Shown piece after piece: positions 47,103 through 54,214 of a stretch of 64,000 bases of DNA. Under the pieces are notes generated by a model. It had not been told where the DNA came from and ran no database searches. It saw only the letters and a program-made list of their open reading frames with translations. Source of the stretch: an uncultured Phocaeicola sp. (GTDB taxonomy: Bacteria > Bacteroidota > Bacteroidia > Bacteroidales > Bacteroidaceae). Positions within the stretch are counted from its first letter, which is position 1; each line of letters begins with the position of its first letter. A program made the translations under genes and the position numbers. The stretch spans positions 62,001-126,000 of the forward strand of contig CANPVZ010000001.1 in the NCBI GenBank assembly GCA_947581855.1, in the 5' to 3' direction.

Positions 47103-47116
47103 CTTTGCAGCCGCTT

Positions 47117-47158
47117 GTAAAAGTAATGGGACATGAAAACCATTTGTATTACTTTTAC
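47117..47158 (+). terminator. Hairpin between thrS and infC (attenuator or terminator)
   Basis: GTAAAAGTAAT (47117-47127) pairs perfectly with ATTACTTTTAC (47148-47158) over a 20-base loop. It lies 15 bases after the thrS stop and 60 bases before infC. It could terminate thrS or act as a leader control for infC-rpmI-rplT; the absence of a long T run makes me unsure. Confidence 0.5.
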
Positions 47159-47216
47159 GTTTAAGATAAAGATTTTAATAATTAAATAAAAAACAGATCG
47201 GAACTAATAGTTTTTA

Positions 47217-47792
47217 ATGAAGAATGACAGTTTAAAAGGGCAACATAGAATCAATGAACAGATTCGTGCCAAAGAAGTCCGTATTGTGGGCGATGATATT
47301 GAATCGGCGGTATATCCCATAGCTCAAGCATTGCGTATGGCAGAAGAGCATGAATGCGATTTAGTTGAGATTTCACCCAATGCAGTTCCACCTGTTTGTC
47401 GTTTGATTGATTATTCCAAATTTCTTTATCAATTAAAAAAACGTCAAAAGGAGCAAAAAGCGAAACAGGTTAAAGTGAACGTAAAAGAGATCCGTTTTGG
47501 ACCGCAGACCGATGATCATGATTATAACTTTAAGTTGAAACATGCCATTGGATTTTTACAAGATGGTGATAAGGTGAAAGCTTACGTGTTTTTTAAAGGA
47601 CGTTCTATTTTGTTTAAAGAACAGGGTGAAGTTTTGTTACTTCGTTTTGCCAACGATTTGGAAGAATATGCAAAAGTAGAGCAGATGCCTGTATTAGAAG
47701 GAAAACGTATGACGATTTTCTTGTCGCCGAAGAAAGGTGCATCGCCCAAACCGGTTATTAAGCCGGCTCCGAAGACAGAAGACAAAGAATAA
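47217..47792 (+). CDS. infC: Translation initiation factor IF-3
   Basis: 191 residues. N-terminal domain with [41 protein letters not shown]; a linker of Lys/Gln; C-terminal domain with [23 protein letters not shown] start. Longer C-terminal tail than E. coli (Pro/Lys-rich), usual in this phylum. Followed by rpmI and rplT, the normal order. Confidence 0.96.
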   Translation: MKNDSLKGQHRINEQIRAKEVRIVGDDIESAVYPIAQALRMAEEHECDLVEISPNAVPPVCRLIDYSKFLYQLKKRQKEQKAKQVKVNVKEIRFGPQTDDHDYNFKLKHAIGFLQDGDKVKAYVFFKGRSILFKEQGEVLLLRFANDLEEYAKVEQMPVLEGKRMTIFLSPKKGASPKPVIKPAPKTEDKE

Positions 47793-47858
47793 AGAAAGTG
47801 CGTAGTGCCGCATGGTGTAGTGCGTTACCACATTATTAATAATTTAAAATTTAGTAAA

Positions 47859-48056
47859 ATGCCAAAGATTAAAACTAACTCCGGTTCTAAAAAAAGATTC
47901 GTTCTTACCGGATCAGGAAAAATCAAAAGAAAACACGCTTTTCATAGTCATATCTTGACTAAGAAAACTAAAAAGCAAAAAAGAAACTTGGTACATTCAG
48001 GTTTAGTTCACGAAGCTAATTTGGCTCAAGTGAAAGAACTTTTAGCAATGAAGTAA
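47859..48056 (+). CDS. rpmI: 50S ribosomal protein L35
   Basis: 65 residues, basic, from the ATG at 47859 ([15 protein letters not shown]). A longer frame starting at 47805 is not family-like. Typical L35 features: Lys/Arg-rich, [19 protein letters not shown]. Confidence 0.96.
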   Translation: MPKIKTNSGSKKRFVLTGSGKIKRKHAFHSHILTKKTKKQKRNLVHSGLVHEANLAQVKELLAMK

Positions 48057-48163
48057 TCTAAAAGAAAGCGTAAACGTATTTATTAATGTATTAACCGAAT
48101 GTCTTAGCTCAAAGTTCGTTATGTGAAATATCGGCGCTAACATTCAAAAAAACAATTAAAACT

Positions 48164-48514
48164 ATGCCAAGATCAGTAAATCATGTTGCTTCAAGAGCAA
48201 AAAGAAAGAAAATTTTAGGTCTTACCAGAGGTTATTTTGGTGCAAGAAAAAATGTTTGGACAGTAGCAAAAAATACATGGGAGAAAGGTTTGACTTATGC
48301 ATACCGTGATCGTAAAAATAAGAAACGTAACTTCCGTGCGTTATGGATTCAGCGTATTAATGCTGCAGCTCGTTTAGAAGGTATGTCTTATTCTAAATTG
48401 ATGGGTGCATTGCACAAAGCCGGTATTGAAATTAACCGTAAAGTTTTGGCTGATTTAGCAATGAATCATCCTGAAGCATTTAAAGCGGTTGTTGCAAAAG
48501 CAAAGAACGCTTAA
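48164..48514 (+). CDS. rplT: 50S ribosomal protein L20
   Basis: 116 residues: [20 protein letters not shown], then [20 protein letters not shown], and a C-terminal domain with [13 protein letters not shown]. Known in other bacteria to repress its own operon by binding the leader. Terminator follows at 48540; a 6S-type RNA begins about 234 bases downstream. Confidence 0.97.
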   Translation: MPRSVNHVASRAKRKKILGLTRGYFGARKNVWTVAKNTWEKGLTYAYRDRKNKKRNFRALWIQRINAAARLEGMSYSKLMGALHKAGIEINRKVLADLAMNHPEAFKAVVAKAKNA

Positions 48515-48539
48515 GTTACAAACACATAAAAGGTTTACG

Positions 48540-48578
48540 AGGGAGGTTACCGTTAGGGTAGCTTCCCTTGTTTTTTAA
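48540..48578 (+). terminator. Terminator after rplT
   Basis: AGGGAGGTTACC (48540-48551) pairs with GGTAGCTTCCCT (48557-48568) with two G-U pairs, then TGTTTTTT. Ends the infC-rpmI-rplT transcript. Confidence 0.7.
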
Positions 48579-48710
48579 AAGAGTGCTACAGAATACTTTT
48601 GATTCCGGGAATTTGTTGTTATGACCTTTTTTATTCCTTATAAAGGTAGCACTTTGTTACTTTTACTAACTACTCGAGAGTGTTAAAGTTGATTTTTTTT
48701 CCAAAAAGGC

Positions 48711-48741
48711 TTGTTTATTTCAATAAGATCATATACATTTG
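48711..48741 (+). promoter_or_regulatory. Promoter for the 6S-type RNA
   Basis: TTG (48711-48713), a 20-base spacer, TACATTTG (48734-48741). Transcription would start near 48748, just before the closing helix of the RNA. Confidence 0.65.
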
Positions 48742-48747
48742 TACATA

Positions 48748-48970
48748 GAAAAAGATGAAGCCGCATTGGTTAGATTGGGAAACTCATCAAATCAATCGAA
48801 ATACCGAGATACGCTTCAATCTCCAATGGCGGGCCACGCCTTCGGGTAGCTTTATGCCGGTGGATTACAAAGGAGGTGAGCACTCAAATCTTATTACTCG
48901 GAGTTTCATCGCATCACCGGTGCGGCTTTTATATAAATAAAAAGGAAATCGAAAGATTTCCTTTTTGTTT
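48748..48970 (+). ncRNA. ssrS: 6S RNA-type noncoding RNA (Bacteroidales-1 type)
   Basis: A transcript of about 220 bases with its own promoter (48711-48741) and a perfect terminator (48939-48966). It folds as a long hairpin: 13-bp closing helix 48758-48770 (AAGCCGCATTGGT) with 48916-48928 (two U-G pairs), then GAAACTC (48779-48785) with GAGTTTC (48901-48907), then CCGAG (48804-48808) with CTCGG (48897-48901, sharing one base). This single-hairpin layout and the place directly downstream of rplT match the Bacteroidales-1 RNA motif, which has been linked to 6S RNA. A 61-codon frame (48755-48940) covers the RNA and is best explained as chance. The family label is from memory, not from a search. 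Confidence 0.72.
48939..48966. terminator. Terminator of the 6S-type RNA
   Basis: Perfect 12-bp stem AAAAAGGAAATC (48939-48950) with GATTTCCTTTTT (48955-48966) and GAAA tetraloop. It also faces the end of mltG on the minus strand (stop at 48972), so it can serve both. Confidence 0.78.
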
Positions 48971-48971
48971 G

Positions 48972-50000
48972 TTATCTGATATTTCTTCTGTTTAATTCTC
49001 TTTGATAACGTTGAGCATTGATGTTGTGCTGTGTTAAGCTGGATGCAAAATTATGAGTGCCTGAAAAGTCTTCTTTAGCGCACATATACAAGTAATTATG
49101 TTGTGTATAATAGAGTACGCTTTCTATCCCGACAATGGAAGGAATTCGAATTGGGCCGGGCGGCAATCCTGCATACTTGTAGGTATTATATGGTGAATCT
49201 ATTGTCAGGTGTTTATTTAATATACGCTTTAGAGTAAAATCTTGCATGGCAAATTTTACTGTAGGGTCTGCTTGCAGTAACATCCCTTTGTGTAAACGGT
49301 TTATATAGAGTCCTGCTATAATTGGCTTTTCTTGATTGATACTCGTTTCTTCTTCTACTATCGAAGCAAGCGTTACGATTTCTTCAGGTGTTAAACCTAT
49401 TCTTTTAGCTTGTGCTGTTCGTTCTTCATTCCAAAAATTTCGGTTCTCTTTTTGAATGCGTTTAAAAAAGCTCTCTGGGCTAATATTCCAATAAACTTGG
49501 TAGGTATTAGGAATAAACAGGCAGGCTATATTGCGACGGTTATATCCTAGTTGTTCGCAAAAGATAGAATCGGTTAACGGAACTGCAATATCGATGGAAT
49601 CAAGCATTAATTGTTTGGATATGCTTTGAATGAGTTTATCTAATGTACGTACACTTGGGATAACTAAATTAACAGGAGTTTGTTGTCCTCTGGATAAACG
49701 ACGGTATAGTTGGATTGTATTGTCTCCTTTATGGAGTGCATATCGACCAGTTTTTATATTTTCTCCGTAACCATAATACGCACATAGCCATTTGAAACCT
49801 TCAAGTTTAGTTGTCTTACCTTCTTTTTGTATTTTCTGAATTATACTTTCTTCCGTATCTTTCTTATCAATATAGATATAAGCTGTCCGATTCGATTCTA
49901 TTATTGGATTAAATAGATAATAATATATAATTCCTCCACAGATGCTTCCAAAAATAAGAACGGAAACTAATACAATCAGTAATAACTTTTTCTTTTTCAT
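48972..50000 (-). CDS. mltG: Endolytic peptidoglycan transglycosylase MltG
   Basis: 342 residues from the ATG at 49998-50000 (MKKKKLLLIVL); the longer frame from 50027 overlaps the promoter. One N-terminal membrane helix (about 5-25), then the YceG/MltG fold with VNLVIPSVRTLDKLI (LysM-like), the catalytic Glu in LASIVEEETSINQEKP, and AGLPPGPIRIPS near the C terminus. It cuts nascent glycan strands to set their length. -7 box TATCTTTG at 50025-50032. Confidence 0.92.
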   Translation of the reverse strand: MKKKKLLLIVLVSVLIFGSICGGIIYYYLFNPIIESNRTAYIYIDKKDTEESIIQKIQKEGKTTKLEGFKWLCAYYGYGENIKTGRYALHKGDNTIQLYRRLSRGQQTPVNLVIPSVRTLDKLIQSISKQLMLDSIDIAVPLTDSIFCEQLGYNRRNIACLFIPNTYQVYWNISPESFFKRIQKENRNFWNEERTAQAKRIGLTPEEIVTLASIVEEETSINQEKPIIAGLYINRLHKGMLLQADPTVKFAMQDFTLKRILNKHLTIDSPYNTYKYAGLPPGPIRIPSIVGIESVLYYTQHNYLYMCAKEDFSGTHNFASSLTQHNINAQRYQRELNRRNIR

Positions 50001-50024
50001 TGTGATTTTTCCCCTAGATTTTTG

Positions 50025-50032
50025 CAAAGATA
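50025..50032 (-). promoter_or_regulatory. -7 box for mltG
   Basis: Plus CAAAGATA, leftward TATCTTTG, 25 bases before the ATG at 50000. It rules out starting the gene at 50027. Confidence 0.45.
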
Positions 50033-50146
50033 AAAAATAACTATTCTGCTAAATCGATCTTTAAGTATTATTTCTTTCACAATTACATCTTCTCCAATAT
50101 TTTTATTATTTTTATGTGTATAACAGAAAATAATTGTATGTATTTC

Positions 50147-50202
50147 TTGAAAATTAGGAAGTAAATATTATATTTGCCTGATAGAAAAACACACTAAGGA
50201 GG
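50147..50202 (+). promoter_or_regulatory. Promoter and strong Shine-Dalgarno for the 50.2 kb cassette
   Basis: TTG (50147-50149), 19-base spacer, TATATTTG (50169-50176), and then AAGGAGG (50196-50202) placed 6 bases before the ATG at 50209. Nearly all genes here lack an SD, so this full-length anti-SD match is unusual in the window. Confidence 0.6.
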
Positions 50203-50208
50203 CAATCT

Positions 50209-50820
50209 ATGAAAGCATTTAAATGGACGAAAGAGGAATCTATTCTTGTATTAGATCTCTATTTTAAGAAGCCGGCGGGGATGAAGAAAAAGGATTCTCC
50301 TCAAATTTTTGATTTGGCGAATACTATTGGACGTACTCCGAATGCTGTATATCGGAAAATGTATGATTTTCTTAGATGGTATCCTACTATTCCTTTACTC
50401 TTTTATGACGAGATAGAGGATGAGAATGATCCGTTCCAACCTTTTTGGAATGAATACTTTTTAGATCCGAAAAAATTGAATAGGGACGCGAAAGCTATTC
50501 TTTCGGATATCAGAGTGTATACTTTGACTCTTTATTTATATTTTCATTTGGTTCCGAATACAATGGCTCCTAAGGTGCCGGAAGTTGTTGCCTTGGCAAA
50601 ATTAGTAAAGCGGTCGCCTACATTTATTGTAGAAATATTGTATAATTATTTGTCTTGTGATCCTTTTATGCGTGGGAAAGTTACTCAGGCTTCTACAACA
50701 TTGCAAAAAACATGTCGTTTAATATGGGAACGTTATGATAAGAATATTTCTAAATTAGCTACGACTGCGGAATATATAACGTCTTATTATCAAGCAAAGA
50801 AAAAGGTAAGTGATGATTAA
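50209..50820 (+). CDS. Tandem-repeat HTH-like protein, cassette gene 1
   Basis: 203 residues with two copies of one 50-residue unit: residues 9-58 (LVLDLYFKKPAGM, then SPQIFDLANTIGRTPNAVYR) and 102-151 (LTLYLYFHLVPNTM, then VPEVVALAKLVKRSPTFIVE). Each has the pattern of a helical DNA-binding unit seen at the N terminus of some HNH and other restriction-type endonucleases (WxxEExIlaLdLYF...L...lgRtpnaVy), here without a nuclease domain. That makes it a candidate DNA-binding or regulatory protein. It is unusually AT-rich, has its own promoter and a strong SD, and overlaps the next gene by 8 bases. I recognise no named family for the whole protein. Confidence 0.68.
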   Translation: MKAFKWTKEESILVLDLYFKKPAGMKKKDSPQIFDLANTIGRTPNAVYRKMYDFLRWYPTIPLLFYDEIEDENDPFQPFWNEYFLDPKKLNRDAKAILSDIRVYTLTLYLYFHLVPNTMAPKVPEVVALAKLVKRSPTFIVEILYNYLSCDPFMRGKVTQASTTLQKTCRLIWERYDKNISKLATTAEYITSYYQAKKKVSDD

Positions 50821-51865
50821 AATAAAACGGATTAAATCTTTTATTGAATTAGGGATTATTATATTTCTATTCCTTTTATCGCTGTACTTTATCGGATATT
50901 ATATGTATGAGCAGAAAATGTATGATCATATTTTATGTAAAATATCCGGTTGGTTTTCAAATGAGACTAGCGGAGGAAGCAATGAAACGTTAAAGGGAAA
51001 TGGAATAAATGAATTATTCGTCGGTTTTGGAGCATTGTTTACTTTTTTGGCTTTCTTTTGGCAGTATTTAGCCAATCGCAGGCAAGATGAAATTCATGAA
51101 AAGCAAAGTGCCAGTTATTCAGAAGAAAAAGCTCAGGCTTTTTTTATGCAATTAATAGGTATTTTACGTGAGAATACTTCTGCAATATGTATTGGTAATG
51201 GTATTTGTGATAAATACGCATTTCATTATATGTTTTATGAATTTACGTGTATTAGTGCGATTTTAAAGGATAAAGTTACTTCCATGAACGTTTGCATAGA
51301 CGAGGGGCGCCTTTTGGCAATGTCGTATTCTGTGTTTGTAAATGGAGTCTATAAGATGGATGATCCGTCTAAAAGGATTATTGATCAAAATTCTTTAGTG
51401 AAGCGAACTGCGAAAGATTTAGAAATCCCATTGAATTTAATAAATGATGTGCTGGAAATATTATATAAATTGCAGGTAAATGCGACGGATGATGATTGTG
51501 AAAAATACTTTTTCCTTAATCAGTATAAAAAATATAGAGAAAATATTTTATTCTTTGATGGACATCGGCTGCGGCTCTCTCATATAACAAAAATGTTGAT
51601 GGAGGTGATTAGGTATATTTGTTCAGAGAAATATCTTTGTAAGAATAAGGACTATTATTTCAGATTGGTTGGTTGCCAGATGTCAGATCATGAACTTTTT
51701 ATATTTATACTTCATTATAAATATATGTACATAATGAAGGAGCAAGATGAGATTTCGTCTGAAATAAAAAACGGATTGGATGTAATGCTTCGTAATATGG
51801 ATCAATATATGTTGTCTAAATTGGTTGATATGAACTTGTTAGATAATGATTTCCATTTAAAATAA
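50813..51865 (+). CDS. PutAbiC-like membrane protein, cassette gene 2
   Basis: 350 residues from the ATG at 50813 (a GTG at 50810 also fits). Two N-terminal membrane helices (about 13-32 and 66-85, with FVGFGALFTFLAFFWQY and then ANRRQDEIHEK), then a soluble region with RLVGCQMSDHELFIFILHY near residue 285-303. This order and the late LxxQxSdxEL motif resemble the putative phage abortive infection protein family (PutAbiC, PF16872). The gene overlaps gene 1 and is translated with it. A role in phage defence is inferred from family resemblance and operon form. The gene ends 8 bases before the convergent nuclease. Confidence 0.62.
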   Translation: MIKIKRIKSFIELGIIIFLFLLSLYFIGYYMYEQKMYDHILCKISGWFSNETSGGSNETLKGNGINELFVGFGALFTFLAFFWQYLANRRQDEIHEKQSASYSEEKAQAFFMQLIGILRENTSAICIGNGICDKYAFHYMFYEFTCISAILKDKVTSMNVCIDEGRLLAMSYSVFVNGVYKMDDPSKRIIDQNSLVKRTAKDLEIPLNLINDVLEILYKLQVNATDDDCEKYFFLNQYKKYRENILFFDGHRLRLSHITKMLMEVIRYICSEKYLCKNKDYYFRLVGCQMSDHELFIFILHYKYMYIMKEQDEISSEIKNGLDVMLRNMDQYMLSKLVDMNLLDNDFHLK

Positions 51866-51873
51866 AAAATGAA

Positions 51874-52713
51874 CTATATCCATTCTTCTAGGTTGGATGA
51901 GGCTTCTACTGCATTTTCAATCTCATCAGGAAGAGCCGGAAAGAAATCAATGCCAGTCATACGTTCAACTTCATCAACGGTATTTACATAAAAGTTCAGT
52001 GGTTTGTTACCGGATGAGTTTTTATAAATAAACCCGATAGCTTTAGGATATTTACCCATGGCTAGGATAACTTTGAAAAAGGCGTCTGGTACCACAACTT
52101 TATGTTTACCTATTGTCTTATGCTTTTTATTATACAGTATAGGGCCGCATACAATGTAAATCTTTCCCTCTTTTCGGGCCCATTCACGACACATCTCTTC
52201 CAATTCTTTCCAGTCTCCTCGGTTTAAATTATGGTTTTGGGGACAAATATTGGTCATATAAAAACTTTCAATCATGGCTTTCTTTTTCCATTTATTGTCC
52301 CCCGCAGGGCACATGTGACCTCTATCAATTCCTGCTCCTTTGTAATCATTGGTGGTGACAGCCTCTTCTTCAGATAAATCCGGATCGGGCAAAAAATCGT
52401 TTGTTCGGCTTTCCCGTTCTGTTAATCTGGATGGATTTAACTCCCAAGCTACCCAGTTAGGGATTTTATTTTGGGTATTATATGAGGTAGTGTATCCAGT
52501 TCTGTGAAGGATTTTTTCCGGTTTGTTAGTTAATGGCGCAGGAATTTCTAGTTGACAGAGTGTTTTGCTCTTTATAGAAACTGGCTGGGATGTTATTGTT
52601 TCTTGAAAATCTTTGTATGCTTCTTTGGGTAATAGATAAGCTATTATGATTGCACATATCACAACAACCAGAATATATAAATTGGAGTGTTTTTTATTTT
52701 TTCGTTTTGCCAT
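51874..52713 (-). CDS. Membrane-anchored DNA/RNA non-specific endonuclease
   Basis: 279 residues. An N-terminal helix (about 10-27) after a Lys/Arg-rich start anchors it to the inner membrane, active site outside. The beta-beta-alpha-metal nuclease motif DRGHMCPAGDNK (about 129-140) has the general-base His; the metal Asn is in NICPQNHNLNRGDW. It belongs to the NucA/EndA/EndoG family, cutting DNA and RNA. Such anchored nucleases are common in Bacteroidales and may serve nucleotide uptake. The convergent PutAbiC gene ends 8 bases away. -7 box at 52740-52747. Confidence 0.9.
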   Translation of the reverse strand: MAKRKNKKHSNLYILVVVICAIIIAYLLPKEAYKDFQETITSQPVSIKSKTLCQLEIPAPLTNKPEKILHRTGYTTSYNTQNKIPNWVAWELNPSRLTERESRTNDFLPDPDLSEEEAVTTNDYKGAGIDRGHMCPAGDNKWKKKAMIESFYMTNICPQNHNLNRGDWKELEEMCREWARKEGKIYIVCGPILYNKKHKTIGKHKVVVPDAFFKVILAMGKYPKAIGFIYKNSSGNKPLNFYVNTVDEVERMTGIDFFPALPDEIENAVEASSNLEEWI

Positions 52714-52739
52714 GTTTCATTTAAATCATAAATTCAAAG

Positions 52740-52747
52740 CAAAGGTA
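52740..52747 (-). promoter_or_regulatory. -7 box for the endonuclease gene
   Basis: Plus CAAAGGTA, leftward TACCTTTG. The only nearby CAA (52763-52765) gives a 15-base spacer, shorter than usual. Confidence 0.4.
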
Positions 52748-52919
52748 TATTTTTTAATTTATCAATGAATTAAAATTTTAATTTTCTTCTAAATTCCTAC
52801 TAAAACTTTGTCGAAAATTTGTAAGCGTAAAAAATGAAAGAAAAATCAGTTAAACAAAATGTCGATTTATTTGCTTTTATAAAAATAGGTGTTATATTGT
52901 TTCGCTTTATATACGTTGT

Positions 52920-53627
52920 ATGAAATGGATATTTAATAATTTTTTTTCCTCCAAACGAGCGTTTATGCAATATGTGCATAAGATTGGAAAGATAAGCATC
53001 ATGAAAGGCGTTTGTTATAAACAATTTATGGTACCTTTACTTTTTATTGGAGTAGGGTTGCTTGGCGTAATTTTTAAAGACATTCATTTATATGTGGACA
53101 TGAATATACGAAATTGGATTCTTTCCATAGGAGTAAGCCAAACATCCGTAGCCGATTATTTGCCGCATGTTCCGGTTATTGCCGTATATATTCTAGGATT
53201 TTGTGGAATAAGAGGTAAGCATAATTTGCGAGATAAAACGATAATTCTGCTTTTGTCTTATACGATTTCTATATTGATAGTACAGTCGCTTAAAAGCTTG
53301 TTTGGAATTATGCGCCCGGATGGTTCGTCATTTAATGCTTTCCCTTCGGGTCATACCGCTACGGCCTTTATGAGCGCTGAGTTTTTCAGGCTCGAATATA
53401 AAGATAAGTTTAAATTTATAAGTAGGTTGGGTTATGTAACAGCTTCCATAACAGGCTTGTTAAGGATATATACTAATAGACATTGGCTTACGGATGTCAT
53501 AGCCGGAACAGGGTTCGGTATATTAAGTACTCGTTTATCTTACCTCATCTTTTTGCAGGTGCAGCGAAACCGTAGTAGAAACAATACATCTTTAAAGGAA
53601 AAACACGGACGTAAAGAAAGGAGCTGA
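52920..53627 (+). CDS. PAP2-family membrane phosphatase
   Basis: 235 residues with about 5 membrane helices. The three PAP2 motifs are complete: KSLFGIMRP (KxxxxxxRP), PSGHTA (with catalytic His), and RIYTNRHWLTDVIAG (the SRxxxxxHxxxD type, with nucleophilic His). Substrate may be phosphatidylglycerophosphate, undecaprenyl diphosphate or lipid A phosphates; not decided by sequence. The N terminus is uncertain: another ATG at 53001 (MKGVCYKQF) could be the true start. Confidence 0.88.
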   Translation: MKWIFNNFFSSKRAFMQYVHKIGKISIMKGVCYKQFMVPLLFIGVGLLGVIFKDIHLYVDMNIRNWILSIGVSQTSVADYLPHVPVIAVYILGFCGIRGKHNLRDKTIILLLSYTISILIVQSLKSLFGIMRPDGSSFNAFPSGHTATAFMSAEFFRLEYKDKFKFISRLGYVTASITGLLRIYTNRHWLTDVIAGTGFGILSTRLSYLIFLQVQRNRSRNNTSLKEKHGRKERS

Positions 53628-53768
53628 TTGTATAAGCATAGGAAAAGAGGAATAGAGTTGTCTGGAAGATTTTTAAGGAAGTTTCTTATAAAATAATTAC
53701 CTATATAGAAAAATGGGTGTGCAAATAATTTTTTTGCTCTCTTTTCTTTTTATTTCCCGAGAAAGTAC

Positions 53769-53776
53769 TATCTTTG
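53769..53776 (+). promoter_or_regulatory. -7 box for tRNA-Thr
   Basis: TATCTTTG, exact consensus, ending 57 bases before the tRNA. No TTG at 20 bases upstream. Confidence 0.5.
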
Positions 53777-53833
53777 CATCCGCAAAAACAAAAATAGGTA
53801 TTTTCTTATTAGAAAAGATTCTGTTTTATAAAG

Positions 53834-53906
53834 GCCGAAATGGCTCAGTTGGTAGAGCAATTCATTCGTAATGAATAGGTCCCCGGTTCGAGTCCGGGTT
53901 TCGGCT
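53834..53906 (+). tRNA. tRNA-Thr (anticodon CGT)
   Basis: 73 bases: acceptor GCCGAAA/TTTCGGC, D arm GCTCAGTTGGTAGAGC, anticodon stem ATTCA/TGAAT with loop TTCGTAA (anticodon CGT, reading ACG), T arm CCCGG-TTCGAGT-CCGGG, discriminator U. CCA is not encoded. Confidence 0.95.
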
Positions 53907-53915
53907 CATAGAAAA

Positions 53916-53954
53916 GAAGAGGCGGTTACAAACAGATGTAATTGCCTCTTTTTT
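53916..53954 (+). terminator. Terminator after tRNA-Thr
   Basis: AAGAGGCGGTTACA (53917-53930) pairs with TGTAATTGCCTCTT (53937-53950), two G-U pairs, and TTTT follows. Loop AACAGA. Confidence 0.7.
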
Positions 53955-54156
53955 AATAAAAACCTATTTTTGTATATTCTTTCATCATCCAATTAAAGTA
54001 TATTTGTCATTTATTTGTAAGAGTGCTTAAGACGGTATTATGGAAACAGCGAATACCTGATTCCTTTTTAACTTCAGCGGAAGCAATGAGTCCTTTTTTA
54101 CTCCGGACCAGTAAGGACTGCGAAACTTGAATTAATTATGTATTTATCTTCTTTAT

Positions 54157-54190
54157 TTTGTGTTTTTATAAACTGAATATATTATCTTTG
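54157..54190 (+). promoter_or_regulatory. Promoter for glmS
   Basis: TTTG (54157-54160), 22-base spacer, TATCTTTG (54183-54190). 24 bases before the ATG. Confidence 0.5.
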
Positions 54191-54214
54191 CACCGTTCTT
54201 AAAACAATTATATT

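Larger units (their letters stand above)
53907..54214. other. Region between tRNA-Thr and glmS
   Basis: 308 bases. It holds the tRNA terminator (53916-53954), -7-like boxes TATTTTTG (53965-53972) and TATATTTG (53999-54006), a hairpin AGTCCTT/AAGGACT (54089-54095 with 54113-54119) with inner ACT/AGT, and the glmS promoter (54157-54190). A short transcript in 54010-54150 is possible but unproven. I see nothing resembling the glmS ribozyme of Firmicutes. Confidence 0.45.

Noticed and set aside
48755-48940. 61-codon open frame after rplT
   Set aside because: Its bases form both arms of a long paired RNA with its own promoter and terminator; the composition does not look like a protein.
53907-54214. 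glmS ribozyme before glmS
   Set aside because: I looked for the conserved core of the Firmicutes ribozyme and saw no resemblance; only small hairpins are present.
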